NCBI GenBank assembly: GCA_017624915.1
Contig: JAGAMC010000027.1
Span: forward strand, 1 to 64,000
Direction of reading: 5' to 3'
Length of the DNA: 64,000 nucleotides
DNA from: Oscillospiraceae bacterium
GTDB lineage: Bacteria > Bacillota > Clostridia > Oscillospirales > Oscillospiraceae
Part shown: positions 31,145-41,180 of the stretch, piece by piece
How positions within the stretch are numbered: position 1 is the first letter of the stretch
Layout: each line of letters begins with the position of its first letter
Notes under the pieces: model-generated
The model's input: only the letters and a program-made list of their open reading frames with translations
Database searches by the model: none
Told to the model about the DNA's origin: nothing
Translations under genes and position numbers: made by a program

Positions 31145-33007
31145 ATGAGAAAAGTTCAGCTGACCGAGACCGTCCTGCGCGACGCGAATCAGTCCCTCAT
31201 TGCCACCCGCCTGCCCTACAGCAAGTTCGAGTCCATCCTTGAGACCATTGACAAAGCCGGCTACTACTCCGCCGAGGTCTGGGGCGGAGCCACCTTTGAC
31301 GTGTGCCTGCGCTACCTGCAGGAGGATCCCTGGGAGCGCCTGCGCAAGATCCGCGCCAAGATGCCCAACACCAAGCTGCAGATGCTGCTGCGCGGCCAGA
31401 ATATTCTGGGCTACAAGCATTATCCCGACGATGTGGTGCGCAAGTTCGTGGAGCACTCCGTGAAAAACGGCATCGACATCATCCGCATCTTCGACGCTCT
31501 GAACGACGTGCGCAATCTGGAGGTCGCCATTGACGAGACTGTCAAGCAGGGCGCCCACGCTTCCGGCACCATCTCCTACACCACCAGCCCCGTCCATACA
31601 CAGGCCACTTTCGTTGGCATGGTCAAGGATCTGAAGAGCATGGGTGCTTCCTCCATCTGCATCAAGGATATGTCCGGCATCATGGGTCCTCAGGAGGCCT
31701 ATGATCTGGTGTCCGCCATCAAGGATGCCGAGCCCGATATGCCCGTGGTCATCCACACCCACTGCACCACCGGCCTTGCTTTCATGACCTATCTCAAGTG
31801 CGTGGAGGCGGGTGCCGACGTGCTGGACACCGCCATTTCCCCCCTGTCCGGCGGCACCTCCCAGCCCGCCACCGAGACCATGGCCTACGCTCTGCGTGAG
31901 ATGGGCTATCAGGTGGATCTGGACGACAAGGTGCTCATCCAGATGGCCGACTTCTTCAAGGGCGTACGCGCCGAAGCACTGAAGGACGGGTTGCTGGACC
32001 CCATCTCCATGGCTACCGACACCCAGTGCCTGACCTATCAGATCCCCGGCGGCATGCTGTCCAACCTGATCTCCCAGCTGAAGATGATGAACGCCATCCA
32101 CAAGCTGGACGAGGCCCTGGCCGAGACCCCCAAGGTGCGCAAGGATCTGGGCTATCCTCCTCTGGTCACCCCCACCAGTCAGCTGGTTGGCTCTCAGGCT
32201 GTGCAGAATGTGCTGGCCGGCGAGCGCTACAAGGTGGTTGGCAAGGAGATCAAGGCCTACTGCCGCGGCGAGTACGGACGCACCCCCGCTCCCATCGACC
32301 CGGAGATCCAGAAGAAGATCGTGGGCAGCGCCCCTCTGGTGGAGGGCCGTTTTGCCGACAGTCTGGAGCCCGGATTTGAGGCCGCCAAGAAGGAACTGGG
32401 AGCCACCGCCAAGAGCGACGAGGACGTGCTGAGCTACATCGCCTTCCCCCAGGTGGCTATGGCCTTCTTCAAGGACCGCGAGGCCGGCTTCCCCAAGAAG
32501 GAGGAGCCCGCCAAGGCCGCTCCCGCCGCCCCCAAGGCTGCCGCCCCTGCCCCCGCTCCCGCCGCTGCCCCCACCGGTCCTGTGGCCGGCAAGAGCCAGA
32601 ACTACCGCCTGACCGTCAACGGCAAGAACTATGAGGTCAGCGTGGCTGTGGGCAACGCTCCCGCTGCTTCCGCCGCCGCTCCTGCGGCCGCGGCTCCCGC
32701 TGCCCCTGCCGCTCCTGTGGCTGCTCCCGCCCCTGTTGCCCCCAAGGCAGCTGCTCCCGCCCCCGCTGCCCCTGCTGCGGCCGTGGATGCCGGTGAAACT
32801 GCGGTCAACAGCCCTATGCCCGGCAACGTATTCAAGGTGGAGTGTTCCGTGGGTCAGTCGGTCAATGCCGGCGATATTCTGGTGATCCTGGAGGCCATGA
32901 AGATGGAGATCGAGGTCACTGCCCCCTGCGCCGGAACGGTCAAGGCCATTTCCGCCGCCGTGGGCAGCGCGGTCAATACCGATGATCTTCTGGTCACTCT
33001 GGGCTGA
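31145..33007 (+). CDS. Oxaloacetate decarboxylase alpha / pyruvate carboxylase subunit B type protein
   Basis: A 620-residue carboxyltransferase with covalent biotin. The N-terminal TIM barrel has ETVLRDANQSLIATR (about 8-22), the catalytic Lys in ICIKDMSGIM near 179, and HTHCTTGLA near 204. A conserved PYC_OADA domain follows. Then come two Ala/Pro-rich linkers (about 460-480 and 505-550) around a short strand pair (YRLTVNGKNYEVSV) and the biotinyl domain, with the biotin Lys in EAMKMEIE near residue 584. In sodium-pump decarboxylases it works with membrane beta and gamma subunits, which are not here; alternatively it pairs with a separate biotin carboxylase. Start ATG 31145 is behind GGAGGT; 31112 lacks an RBS. 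Confidence 0.9.
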   Translation: MRKVQLTETVLRDANQSLIATRLPYSKFESILETIDKAGYYSAEVWGGATFDVCLRYLQEDPWERLRKIRAKMPNTKLQMLLRGQNILGYKHYPDDVVRKFVEHSVKNGIDIIRIFDALNDVRNLEVAIDETVKQGAHASGTISYTTSPVHTQATFVGMVKDLKSMGASSICIKDMSGIMGPQEAYDLVSAIKDAEPDMPVVIHTHCTTGLAFMTYLKCVEAGADVLDTAISPLSGGTSQPATETMAYALREMGYQVDLDDKVLIQMADFFKGVRAEALKDGLLDPISMATDTQCLTYQIPGGMLSNLISQLKMMNAIHKLDEALAETPKVRKDLGYPPLVTPTSQLVGSQAVQNVLAGERYKVVGKEIKAYCRGEYGRTPAPIDPEIQKKIVGSAPLVEGRFADSLEPGFEAAKKELGATAKSDEDVLSYIAFPQVAMAFFKDREAGFPKKEEPAKAAPAAPKAAAPAPAPAAAPTGPVAGKSQNYRLTVNGKNYEVSVAVGNAPAASAAAPAAAAPAAPAAPVAAPAPVAPKAAAPAPAAPAAAVDAGETAVNSPMPGNVFKVECSVGQSVNAGDILVILEAMKMEIEVTAPCAGTVKAISAAVGSAVNTDDLLVTLG

Positions 33008-33021
33008 GAAATATAAAAAGC

Positions 33022-33062
33022 AAAACAGAGCAGCTGCACGTGCGCAGCTGCTCTGTTTTTTG
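33022..33062 (+). terminator. Terminator after the biotin-containing subunit
   Basis: 16-bp stem AAAACAGAGCAGCTGC / GCAGCTGCTCTGTTTT with T-run. Confidence 0.9.
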
Positions 33063-33149
33063 AAAAACTTTAAAAAAGTTGAAAAGCTTGCAGGATATTT
33101 CATTTTTAGAGCGTATATAACAAATACAAAAAGAAAAGGAGGGCTGTGT

Positions 33150-34154
33150 ATGAATTTGAGAGAGCGGATCCAACTGCAGGAGCGCACGCTCCTGTCGCCT
33201 CACGCATGCCTTTCCGAACAGTCCAAAGGCCGCCAGCACCCGGAGACGGAGTGTGATGTGCGAACCTGTTTTCAGCGGGATGTGGACCGTATCGTCTACT
33301 GCAAGGCGTTCCGGCGGCTAAAGCACAAAACGCAGGTGTTCCTCCAGCCGGAAGGAGATCATTACCGCACCCGCATGACCCACACGCTGGAGGTCAGCCG
33401 CATCGCCCGCACCATCTCCCGTGCCCTTGGTCTGAACGAGGATCTGACCGAGGCCATCGCTCTGGGGCACGATCTGGGTCACACCCCCTTCGGCCATGCC
33501 GGTGAGCGGGCTCTTGACGCTGTGATGCCCGGGGGCTTTGCACACTACCGCCAGTCGGTGCGTGTGGTGGAGCGGCTTGAAAAAAACGGTGCCGGCCTGA
33601 ACCTGACGTGGGAGGTGCGCAACGGCATCCTCTGTCACACCAAGGGCGAGCCTGCCGCCACGCTGGAGGGACAGGTGGTCCGGCTTGCCGACCACATCGC
33701 CTACATCAACCACGATATTGAGGATGCCCTGCGGGGCGGTATCATCTTCCCCATGGACATCCCGCTGGAAATTTCCAATGTGCTTGGCTTTACCCACGGC
33801 GAGCGGATCAATACGCTGGTCATGGATGCCATACGGGCCAGTACAGACCAGAGCGCCATTCGCCAGACCCCGGAGGTGGGGGAGGCCATGCTGGCGCTGA
33901 AGGACTTTATGTTTGCCAACGTGTATACCAACCCCCTTGCCAAAGGGGAGGAGGGCAAGGCGCAGGATATGCTGCGCATGCTCTTTGACCACTACTGCAA
34001 AAACCCGGACGAGCTGCCCGCCGACTTTCAGGATATCCGCATGGAGGAGGGAGTGGAGCGGGCCGTGTGCGACTACATCGCCGGTATGACCGATCCATTC
34101 GCTGTGCAGAAATTTGAGGAACTGTTTATCCCTATGGGCTGGACGGTGAAATAA
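33150..34154 (+). CDS. dgt: dGTP triphosphohydrolase-family HD protein
   Basis: Hydrolyses dNTPs (dGTP classically) to nucleoside and triphosphate. The 334-residue HD-domain protein carries RDVDRIVYCKAFRRLKHKTQVF near 43 and the metal-binding HD pattern in TRMTHTLEVSRIARTI near 74 and ALGHDLGHTPFGHAGE near 105. The C-terminal dGTPase part is the shorter Firmicutes form. Start ATG 33150 sits behind AAAAGGAGGG; the frame is open to 32982 without an RBS. It leads the dnaG-rpoD genes, an arrangement common in Clostridia. Confidence 0.9.
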   Translation: MNLRERIQLQERTLLSPHACLSEQSKGRQHPETECDVRTCFQRDVDRIVYCKAFRRLKHKTQVFLQPEGDHYRTRMTHTLEVSRIARTISRALGLNEDLTEAIALGHDLGHTPFGHAGERALDAVMPGGFAHYRQSVRVVERLEKNGAGLNLTWEVRNGILCHTKGEPAATLEGQVVRLADHIAYINHDIEDALRGGIIFPMDIPLEISNVLGFTHGERINTLVMDAIRASTDQSAIRQTPEVGEAMLALKDFMFANVYTNPLAKGEEGKAQDMLRMLFDHYCKNPDELPADFQDIRMEEGVERAVCDYIAGMTDPFAVQKFEELFIPMGWTVK

Positions 34155-34222
34155 AAGTCTCGCAGCGTTTTGCCGCTTTGCGGCGAAAGTAATTTAAGAG
34201 ACAAAAAGAGAGGAGGAGAAAA

Positions 34223-35977
34223 ATGGCCATTCCCGAACAGTTTATAGACGAATTGGTCAGCCGCACCGACATTGTGGATCTGGTGTCCGGCTATGTGCGG
34301 CTGAATAAAAAGGGGAATAACTACTGGGGTCTGTGCCCCTTCCACAGCGAAAAGACGGCCTCTTTCTCCGTCTCACCGGATAAGCAGATCTGTTACTGCT
34401 TTGGCTGTCACAAGGGGGGCGGCGCCATCAACTTTTTGATGGAGTTGGAAAATCTCTCCTTTGTGGACGCGGTGCGCCACCTTGCCCAGCGGGCAGGGAT
34501 GGAGGTGCCAGAGACGGGCTACAATACCGGCATGAAGGAAAAACGCGAGCGCCTTCTGGAGATGAACAAGGAGGCCGCCCGGTATTTCCACGCCCAGCTC
34601 TATACGCCGCAGGGGGCGCAGGCCCTTGCCTACCTGCGGGGCCGCGGCCTTTCCCAAGGCACGCTGACCAACTTCGGGCTGGGCTTTGCCCCGGACAGCT
34701 GGGACGGGCTGCTCAACGCTCTTGGAGAAAAGGGTTACGACAAAAAGATGGTGCTGGAGGGCGGGCTTGCCGTCAGCAATGACAAGGGCCGCATCTACGA
34801 CCGGTTCCGCAACCGGGTCATCTTTCCCATCATCGATGTGCGCGGGTCGGTCATCGGCTTTGGCGGACGGGTCATGGACGACTCCAAGCCAAAATACCTC
34901 AACTCGCCGGAAGGGCCGGTCTACAACAAGAGCCGAAACCTCTTTGCCCTGAATATTGCCAAAAAGTCAAAGGCCGGGCGCATCATCCTCACCGAGGGCT
35001 ATATGGACACCATCGCCCTGCATCAGGCGGGCTTTGACTGCGCTGTGGCCAGTCTGGGCACGGCTCTGACTGCTGAACATGCTCAGCTGCTGTCCCGCTA
35101 TACCAAGGAGGCGGTCATCGCCTACGACGGCGACGGAGCGGGCGTGGCAGCGGCCCAGCGTGCTATTCCTCTGCTGGAGAAGGCGGGGCTGAAGGTAAAG
35201 GTGCTGCGCATGCGCGGAGCGAAAGACCCGGACGAATTTATCAAGGCCTACGGACGGGATGCCTTTGCCAAGCTGCTGGACGAGAGTGAGAACCACATCG
35301 AGTACCGTCTGGACCAGATCAAACGCAAATACGACCTGCGGGACGACGGCCAGCGGGTGGATTTTCTGCACGAGGTCACCGGGCTGATCGCCTCGCTGCC
35401 CAACGCGGTGGAGCGGGAGGTCTACGGAACCCGGGCGGCTCAGGCGGCGGGCATCTCGCCGGAGGCGCTGGGACAGGAGGTCAAAAAGGAACTGCGCCGG
35501 CGCATCAGCAAGGAGAAAAAGCGGCAGGAGCGCCGGGATCTGGCTCCAGCGGCAAACGCTCAGCCCGAGGCGCGCACCCTGCGCTATGAAAATGTGCGCT
35601 CTGCTCTGGCGGAGGAGGGCGTGCTGCGGCTGGTCCTGCTGGAGCCCGTGCTGCTGGACCGGGTAGGCGACCTGACAGGGGCGGACTTTTCGGCCCCGCT
35701 GCTGGGCAAGGTGTTTGACCTGCTGCGGGACAGGCACGCCGACGGCCGGCCCATTCAGCTGGGCGGACTTGCCAATACCTTAACGCCGGAGGAGATGAGC
35801 CATCTGGCCCGTATCACCGACCGGCCTGAAAATCTCAGTCACAGCCAGCGCTCGCTGGCCGACTACATAGCCGTCATCCGAATGGAGCGGATGAAACGCG
35901 GGGGCGGAGCGGATGAGGACATCCTGCGCGCGGCCCAGGCAAAATATAAAGAAGCGAAAGCATACGAAGGAGAATGA
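34223..35977 (+). CDS. dnaG: DNA primase
   Basis: Makes RNA primers at the replication fork. The 584-residue protein begins with the CHC2 zinc finger ([29 protein letters not shown], about 38-66). The catalytic core with [19 protein letters not shown] (about 205-223) follows, then the TOPRIM domain with [15 protein letters not shown] near 256 and [15 protein letters not shown] near 302. A C-terminal helicase-binding region follows. RBS GAGGAGG before ATG 34223. It overlaps rpoD's upstream ATG, forming the classic macromolecular synthesis operon. Confidence 0.97.
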   Translation: MAIPEQFIDELVSRTDIVDLVSGYVRLNKKGNNYWGLCPFHSEKTASFSVSPDKQICYCFGCHKGGGAINFLMELENLSFVDAVRHLAQRAGMEVPETGYNTGMKEKRERLLEMNKEAARYFHAQLYTPQGAQALAYLRGRGLSQGTLTNFGLGFAPDSWDGLLNALGEKGYDKKMVLEGGLAVSNDKGRIYDRFRNRVIFPIIDVRGSVIGFGGRVMDDSKPKYLNSPEGPVYNKSRNLFALNIAKKSKAGRIILTEGYMDTIALHQAGFDCAVASLGTALTAEHAQLLSRYTKEAVIAYDGDGAGVAAAQRAIPLLEKAGLKVKVLRMRGAKDPDEFIKAYGRDAFAKLLDESENHIEYRLDQIKRKYDLRDDGQRVDFLHEVTGLIASLPNAVEREVYGTRAAQAAGISPEALGQEVKKELRRRISKEKKRQERRDLAPAANAQPEARTLRYENVRSALAEEGVLRLVLLEPVLLDRVGDLTGADFSAPLLGKVFDLLRDRHADGRPIQLGGLANTLTPEEMSHLARITDRPENLSHSQRSLADYIAVIRMERMKRGGGADEDILRAAQAKYKEAKAYEGE

Positions 35978-35979
35978 CC

Positions 35980-37278
35980 ATGAGCGAGAAAAAGAACAAG
36001 GCGGCCCACGAGCAGGAACTGCAGCAGAGCAAGGAGGCCGTAGCCGAGCACAGCAAGGCGGAAATGCTCAAAATCGTGGAGGGTATGCCCGGCGCGGACA
36101 AGCTCAATGAACTGCTGGAGCGGGGCAAGAAGAAGGGCAACCTGTCCTCTTCCGAGCTGATGGATGTGCTGGAGGAAATGGACCTTGAGACAGAACAACT
36201 GGACAAGATCTATGACACCATGGAGAATCTGGGCATCGATACCGTGGGCGAGGACTATGTCCCCGAACTGGCCGAAGACGGTGAGCCTGCCCCCGGTGAG
36301 ATGGAGGAGTTGACCGAGGAAGAGATTGTGGACCCTGCTGCCATGATGGACGCCTTCGGAAGCGACGACCCCGTGCGCATGTACCTCAAGGAGATCGGCA
36401 AGGTGAACCTGCTCACCTCTGATGAGGAGGTGGAACTTGCTCAGGCCATGGGCGCGGGCAACGAGGCCCGCAGCCAGCTTGAGGAACTGGAACAGGCCGG
36501 CGAGGAAGTGCCTGCCGAGGTGCGGGAGGAACTTGAAAAGATCATCAAAAAGGGCGAGACCGCCAAGCAGCGGCTGGCTGAGGCCAACCTGCGTCTGGTG
36601 GTGTCCATCGCCAAGCGCTACGTGGGCCGCGGTATGCAGTTCCTGGACTTGATCCAGGAGGGCAATCTGGGTCTGATCAAGGCAGTGGAGAAATTTGACT
36701 ACGTCAAGGGCTTCAAGTTCTCCACCTACGCCACCTGGTGGATCCGTCAGGCCATCACCCGTGCCATTGCCGATCAGGCCCGCACCATCCGTATCCCCGT
36801 GCATATGGTGGAGACCATCAACAAGGTCATCCGCGTCTCCCGCCAGCTGCTGCAGGAGCTGGGCCACGATCCCAGTCCCGAAGAGATCGCCAAGGATATG
36901 GGCATGCCCGTGGACAAGGTGCGGGAGATCCTGAAGATCGCCCAGGAGCCCGTCTCTCTGGAGACCCCCATCGGTGAGGAGGAGGACAGCCACCTCGGCG
37001 ACTTCATCCCCGACGAGGACGCCTCCGAGCCTGCCGAGGCGGCCAGCTTCACCCTGCTCAAGGAACAGCTGGTGGAGGTGCTGGGCACCCTGACCCCCAG
37101 AGAGGAAAAGGTGCTCAAGCTGCGCTTTGGGCTGGAGGATGGCCGCACCCGCACCCTGGAGGAAGTGGGCAAGGAGTTCAACGTCACCCGTGAGCGTATC
37201 CGCCAGATCGAGGCCAAGGCCCTGCGCAAGCTCAGACACCCCTCCAGAAGCAAGAAGCTGAAGGATTTTCTGAACTGA
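35980..37278 (+). CDS. rpoD: Primary sigma factor SigA/RpoD
   Basis: The housekeeping sigma factor, 432 residues. Region 1.1 is acidic and short. Region 1.2 is [21 protein letters not shown] (about 130-150). Region 2 is [28 protein letters not shown]...[17 protein letters not shown], region 3 follows with [22 protein letters not shown], and region 4 ends with [30 protein letters not shown]. Two ATGs exist: 35974 overlaps the dnaG stop but touches the AAGGAGA site, whereas 35980 has good spacing and is preferred. Promoters in this window with TTGACA/TATAAT-like boxes are its expected targets. Confidence 0.97.
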   Translation: MSEKKNKAAHEQELQQSKEAVAEHSKAEMLKIVEGMPGADKLNELLERGKKKGNLSSSELMDVLEEMDLETEQLDKIYDTMENLGIDTVGEDYVPELAEDGEPAPGEMEELTEEEIVDPAAMMDAFGSDDPVRMYLKEIGKVNLLTSDEEVELAQAMGAGNEARSQLEELEQAGEEVPAEVREELEKIIKKGETAKQRLAEANLRLVVSIAKRYVGRGMQFLDLIQEGNLGLIKAVEKFDYVKGFKFSTYATWWIRQAITRAIADQARTIRIPVHMVETINKVIRVSRQLLQELGHDPSPEEIAKDMGMPVDKVREILKIAQEPVSLETPIGEEEDSHLGDFIPDEDASEPAEAASFTLLKEQLVEVLGTLTPREEKVLKLRFGLEDGRTRTLEEVGKEFNVTRERIRQIEAKALRKLRHPSRSKKLKDFLN

Positions 37279-37291
37279 TAAGGAGGCAACT

Positions 37292-38149
37292 ATGAAAGGT
37301 ATCGTACTTGCAGCCGGTAAAGGCACCCGCCTGTACCCCATGACCAAGCCGGTGAGCAAACCTCTGCTGCCGGTGTACGATAAGCCGCTGATCTACTACC
37401 CCATTGCCGTACTGATGCAGGCGGGGATCCGGGAGATCATGGTCATCGTCCCTCCCGGAGAGACAGACACATTCAAAGCGCTGTTGGGTGACGGAAGCCA
37501 GTTCGGCGTGGACATGCACTATGCCGAGCAGCCTGTTGCCCGGGGCATTGCCGATGCACTGCTCATTGGCCGTGAATTTGTGGGCGATGACAGTGTGTGC
37601 CTTGTGCTGGGAGACAATATCTTCTATGCCCCCACTCTGGGCAGCACCCTGAAAAAGGCCGCCAAAAATAACGTGGGGGCCACGGTGTTCGGTTATTGGG
37701 TGGAGGATCCCAGACCCTTCGGCGTGGTGGAGTTTGATGAGGCGGGCCGTGCCATCTCCATTGAGGAAAAGCCCCGCTACCCCAAGTCCAACTACATCAT
37801 CCCCGGCCTTTATTTCTATGACAATCAGGTCATGGAGATCGCCGCCAACCTCAAGCCCTCTGCCCGGGGGGAGCTGGAGATCACCGATGTGAATCTGGAA
37901 TACCTGCGCCGGGAACAGCTGAAGGTGGTGGCGCTGGACAAGGACTTTACGTGGCTGGACGCCGGCACTGCCGACAGCCTGCTGACAGCCAGTCAGACCA
38001 TCAAGAGCATTCAGGACACCACCGGCCGATATGTGGGCTGTCTGGAGGAGCTGGGCTACTATGAGGATTGGATCACCGCCGAACAGCTCCACGCCACCGG
38101 CAGTGAGCTGGGCATGACCCTGTACGGCAAGTATCTTCAGTGCCTGTGA
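37292..38149 (+). CDS. rfbA: Glucose-1-phosphate thymidylyltransferase
   Basis: Forms dTDP-glucose from dTTP and glucose-1-phosphate, the first step to dTDP-rhamnose and other deoxy sugars. The 285-residue protein starts KGIVLAAGKGTRLYPMTKPVSKPLLPVYDKPLIYYP, the family's dNTP-binding signature, with catalytic LVLGDNIFY near 107 and EEKPRYPKSNY near 155. It follows rpoD by 13 bases with AAGGAGG, so it may be read from the same operon. rfbB, C and D are not here, which is unusual since they are generally clustered; they may lie elsewhere. Confidence 0.93.
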   Translation: MKGIVLAAGKGTRLYPMTKPVSKPLLPVYDKPLIYYPIAVLMQAGIREIMVIVPPGETDTFKALLGDGSQFGVDMHYAEQPVARGIADALLIGREFVGDDSVCLVLGDNIFYAPTLGSTLKKAAKNNVGATVFGYWVEDPRPFGVVEFDEAGRAISIEEKPRYPKSNYIIPGLYFYDNQVMEIAANLKPSARGELEITDVNLEYLRREQLKVVALDKDFTWLDAGTADSLLTASQTIKSIQDTTGRYVGCLEELGYYEDWITAEQLHATGSELGMTLYGKYLQCL

Positions 38150-38171
38150 GTGCTCCGGGAGGTCGTAAGAG

Positions 38172-38918
38172 ATGAGAAAGATAACGCTGGCCTGCTTCAG
38201 CCCCGCGGGCGGCACCCGGCGGGCGGCGGAACAGATGGCCGCGCTTCTGGGCGGAGCGGATACATACCTTGATCTGGGCGACGCCGGACAGCGGGCGGCA
38301 TGCTTGGGAGCGGATGAACTGCTCCTGCTGGCCCTGCCGGTATACGCCGGGCAGATCCCGGCGGTGAAGGGGCTGCTGAACGGCCTGCGGGGGGAGAATA
38401 CCCCATGTGTGCTGCTGGCCGCCTACGGAAACCGGCATTATGACGACGCGCTGGCCCAGATGAAGGCGATGCTGGAGGAGCAGGGCTTTTGCTGCGTGGG
38501 TGCGGCGGCGGTCATTACACCCCACGTCTTTGCCCCCACACTGGGCAGGGGACGGCCCGACGAGGCAGATCGTGACCTTCTGGCCCAGCTGGCGCAAAAA
38601 GTAACGCAACGGCTGGAGCGTGGACAGATCCACTCAGCGAAGCTTCCCGGCAACCCCCGGCCGGAACCGAAAAAGGCTGTTCCCGTGGCAAAGGAGCGGG
38701 ATGCGGCGCTGTGTACCCGGTGCGGCCGGTGCGCCGCGGTCTGTCCCACCGGCGCCATGGACACGGAAACGCTGGAGTGGGATACGGACCGGTGCATCAG
38801 CTGTATGGCCTGTGTACACGCCTGCCCCGCACACGCCATGACATTTGATGCCGCAGCTTTGAACGAGCGGCTGACCTCCAATTTCTCTGCACCGCGGCAG
38901 GTGGAAATTTTTTCATAA
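38172..38918 (+). CDS. Flavodoxin-ferredoxin fusion (EFR1-like)
   Basis: A 248-residue protein. The N-terminal ~150 residues have a flavodoxin-like fold (LACFSPAGGTRRAAEQMA, with the phosphate loop SPAGGTRRAA in place of the usual T-G-N-T; LLLLALPVYAGQIPAVKGLL near 55). The C-terminus carries two [4Fe-4S] motifs, CTRCGRCAAVCP (about 183-194) and CISCMACVHACP (about 211-222). This is the layout of EFR1-type electron transfer proteins common in gut Clostridia; partners are unknown. It follows rfbA by 22 bases. Confidence 0.88.
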   Translation: MRKITLACFSPAGGTRRAAEQMAALLGGADTYLDLGDAGQRAACLGADELLLLALPVYAGQIPAVKGLLNGLRGENTPCVLLAAYGNRHYDDALAQMKAMLEEQGFCCVGAAAVITPHVFAPTLGRGRPDEADRDLLAQLAQKVTQRLERGQIHSAKLPGNPRPEPKKAVPVAKERDAALCTRCGRCAAVCPTGAMDTETLEWDTDRCISCMACVHACPAHAMTFDAAALNERLTSNFSAPRQVEIFS

Positions 38919-39020
38919 AATTTTTTCAAAACAGGGAACTTTTCCGAGTGTCTTCCGTCAAAGCTTATCGGAACACAGTTCCATACATGAATTTGATGAA
39001 ATCAAAAGGAGAATACAACC

Positions 39021-39506
39021 ATGAAGAAGATCCTGACTTTCGCTCTGGCCCTGGCCATGTCCCTGGGTATGCTGACCGCCTGCTCCAACGGCGCTCAGAA
39101 GACTGCTGAGGTGAACCTGGAAGAGTTCTATCAGACTGTTTTTACCGATCCTGCAAACGCCCCCGCCATGATGCCTCTGGAGGCTGAAATGCTGGAGTCT
39201 TTCTACCCCGGCCTGGCCGAGGTGGAGCTGAAGCAGACCGTGGCCTACATGCCCATGATCACCGCTGTGGCCTGCGAGATCGTCATGGTGGAGTGTGCCA
39301 ATTCCTCCGACGTGGATGCGGTCAAGGCTATCTTCCAGGGCCGCATTGATTCTCAGGTGGAGAACCAGTACAACTATCCTGCGGTTACCGAGGCGTGGGA
39401 GACCGAAGCTCAGGTAGTTGTCAACGGCAACTACGTTGCTCTGTTCGTGGTCTCCGGCATGACCGAGGAGGTCGTGACCAACTTCAACGCCGCCTGCAAG
39501 GGCTAA
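39021..39506 (+). CDS. DUF4358-like lipoprotein
   Basis: A 161-residue exported lipoprotein. The N-terminus MKKILTFALALAMSLGMLTAC is a signal peptide with lipobox LTAC, so Cys21 would be lipidated. The mature part fits the DUF4358 pattern: LEEFYQTVF, ESFYPGL near 60, VAYMPMITAVACEIVMVE near 73, VDAVKAIFQGRID near 97, and a final NGNYVALFVVSGMTEEVVTNF. Function unknown. AAAAGGAG precedes ATG 39021. Monocistronic, with its own terminator. Confidence 0.8.
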   Translation: MKKILTFALALAMSLGMLTACSNGAQKTAEVNLEEFYQTVFTDPANAPAMMPLEAEMLESFYPGLAEVELKQTVAYMPMITAVACEIVMVECANSSDVDAVKAIFQGRIDSQVENQYNYPAVTEAWETEAQVVVNGNYVALFVVSGMTEEVVTNFNAACKG

Positions 39507-39517
39507 AATATCCGAAG

Positions 39518-39556
39518 ACCGGGTCTGGGAGAAATACTCCCGGACCCGGTTTTTTG
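39518..39556 (+). terminator. Terminator after the lipoprotein gene
   Basis: Stem ACCGGGTCTGGGAG / CTCCCGGACCCGGT (one G-T pair) with six T's. Confidence 0.85.
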
Positions 39557-39585
39557 TATATATGTGTAAAATATGCAGAAAAAAC

Positions 39586-39612
39586 TGAATAAACATGAAT
39601 AATATTCATTTA
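39586..39612. promoter_or_regulatory. Candidate ArgR (ARG-box-like) site
   Basis: A perfect 15-base palindrome ATGAATAATATTCAT (39595-39609), preceded by another TGAATA half-site (39586). Known ARG boxes have TGAAT-N4-ATTCA; here the centre is 3 bases, so the match is imperfect. It lies upstream of the argG promoter, in an AT-rich 270-base gap that otherwise shows only the lipoprotein terminator and the argG promoter. Confidence 0.5.
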
Positions 39613-39669
39613 TAGTGAAAATAACACGGAGCAAAATAAAAATAAGCGGATATTTATGCAAATAAACAC

Positions 39670-39698
39670 TTGCCTTTTGTGCGCTGACGTGGTAGACT
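39670..39698 (+). promoter_or_regulatory. Promoter of the arginine operon
   Basis: TTGCCT (39670-39675), 17-base spacer, TAGACT (39693-39698). Confidence 0.55.
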
Positions 39699-39776
39699 TC
39701 CGTTAGACTAAAAAAACAGGGTGCCCGCTGCGGTGCTGCGCGGCGGGATAACCCGGAAAATACGGAGGAAAATAAC

Positions 39777-40991
39777 ATGGCTGACGTAAAGAAAGTGGTG
39801 CTGGCGTATTCCGGCGGTCTGGACACCTCTATCATCATCCCCTGGCTGAAGGAGAATTACAATAACCCCGAGATCATCGCCGTGGCCGGCGATGTGGGTC
39901 AGAATGACGAGCTGGATGGTCTGGAAGAAAAGGCCATCAAGACCGGCGCGTCCAAGTTGTATGTTCTGGACCTGACGGATGAGATGGTGGATGATGTGAT
40001 CATCCCCTCCATGATGATGGGCGCTACTTATGAGGGCTACCTGCTGGGTACTGCCTTTGCCCGGCCCATCATTGCCAAGGGTCTGGTGGATATTGCCAAG
40101 AAGGAGGGCGCAGACGCCATCGTTCACGGCTGCACCGGCAAGGGCAACGACCAGATCCGTTTTGAGCTGGCCATCAAGCGCTTTGCTCCCGAGATGAAGA
40201 TCATCGCCCCCTGGCGCGAGTGGGACATCAAGAGCCGCGACGAGGAGATCGACTATGCCGAGGCCCACAACGTCCCCCTGAAGATCAGCCGCGAGACCAA
40301 CTACTCCAAGGACAAGAACCTGTGGCACCTGTCCCACGAGGGTCTGGATCTGGAGGATCCCGCCAACGAGCCCCAGTATGACAAGCCCGGCTTCCTGGAG
40401 ATGGGTATCTCTCCCTTCCAGGCTCCCGAGCAGCCCACCGTGGTCACCCTGGACTTTGAAAAGGGCTGGCCTGTGGCCATCGACGGCGAGAAGATGAAGG
40501 CCTCCGATATCATCCGCAAGCTGAACAAGCTGGGCGGCGAGAACGGCATCGGTCTGCTGGACATCGTGGAGAACCGCATGACCGGCATGAAGGATCGCGG
40601 CGTGTACGAGACTCCCGGCGGCACCATCCTCTACCGCGCCCACGAGGTGCTGGAGCAGATCACAGTGGACAAGGACACCATGCATGCCAAGCGCAAGCTG
40701 GCTGTGGACTTTGCAGATCTGATCTACAACGGCAAGTGGTTCACCCCCCTGCGCGAGGCTCTGCAGGCCTTCGCCGTGGCCACTCAGGAGCACGTTACCG
40801 GTCAGGTGAAGCTCAAGCTGTACAAGGGCAACATCATCACCTCTTCCGTCACCTCTCCCGACAGCCTGTACTCCGAGGAGATCGTCACCTTCGGCGAGAG
40901 CGACTATAACCAGGCGGACGCCACCGGCTTTATCAACCTGTGGGGCATGTCCGACAAGGTCCTGGGCCTGCGCGATCAGGGCAAGCTTTAA
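39777..40991 (+). CDS. argG: Argininosuccinate synthase
   Basis: Joins citrulline and aspartate with ATP to argininosuccinate. The 404-residue protein has the N-type ATP pyrophosphatase loop [11 protein letters not shown] (about 9-19), [14 protein letters not shown] near 115, and the citrulline/aspartate sites around [19 protein letters not shown] near 175. First gene of a complete arg operon, behind a candidate ArgR site and promoter; RBS ACGGAGG. Separated from argH by a 225-base gap filled by a multi-hairpin element. Confidence 0.96.
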   Translation: MADVKKVVLAYSGGLDTSIIIPWLKENYNNPEIIAVAGDVGQNDELDGLEEKAIKTGASKLYVLDLTDEMVDDVIIPSMMMGATYEGYLLGTAFARPIIAKGLVDIAKKEGADAIVHGCTGKGNDQIRFELAIKRFAPEMKIIAPWREWDIKSRDEEIDYAEAHNVPLKISRETNYSKDKNLWHLSHEGLDLEDPANEPQYDKPGFLEMGISPFQAPEQPTVVTLDFEKGWPVAIDGEKMKASDIIRKLNKLGGENGIGLLDIVENRMTGMKDRGVYETPGGTILYRAHEVLEQITVDKDTMHAKRKLAVDFADLIYNGKWFTPLREALQAFAVATQEHVTGQVKLKLYKGNIITSSVTSPDSLYSEEIVTFGESDYNQADATGFINLWGMSDKVLGLRDQGKL

Positions 40992-40992
40992 A

Positions 40993-41180
40993 TCAAGCAA
41001 AAGCATTTGCTTTTGCTTGAGGGGGTGCAGGCTGCTGCGGCGCACCGGCTTTGCCGGCACGTTTGCAGCCTGAGATGAATTTTTCCGACGCGCATGTCGC
41101 CGGAAAAATGATTTGACTTTATTCGTGCCTGCGGGCACGAACTCTGCGAGGCGAAGCAGGGGCGGCACAGGCCGCCCCTG
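40993..41180. repeat. Multi-hairpin intergenic element, copy 2 (inside the arg operon)
   Basis: Five hairpins in a row: TCAAGCAAAAGC/GCTTTTGCTTGA (40993-41004/41009-41020), an AGGCTGC..GCAGCCT stem enclosing CCGGC-TTT-GCCGG, TTTTTCCG/CGGAAAAA (41080-41087/41101-41108), TTCGTGCC/GGCACGAA (41122-41129/41134-41141), and CAGGGGCGG/CCGCCCCTG (41157-41165/41172-41180). It is the second copy of the element at 14045-14236. Confidence 0.7.
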
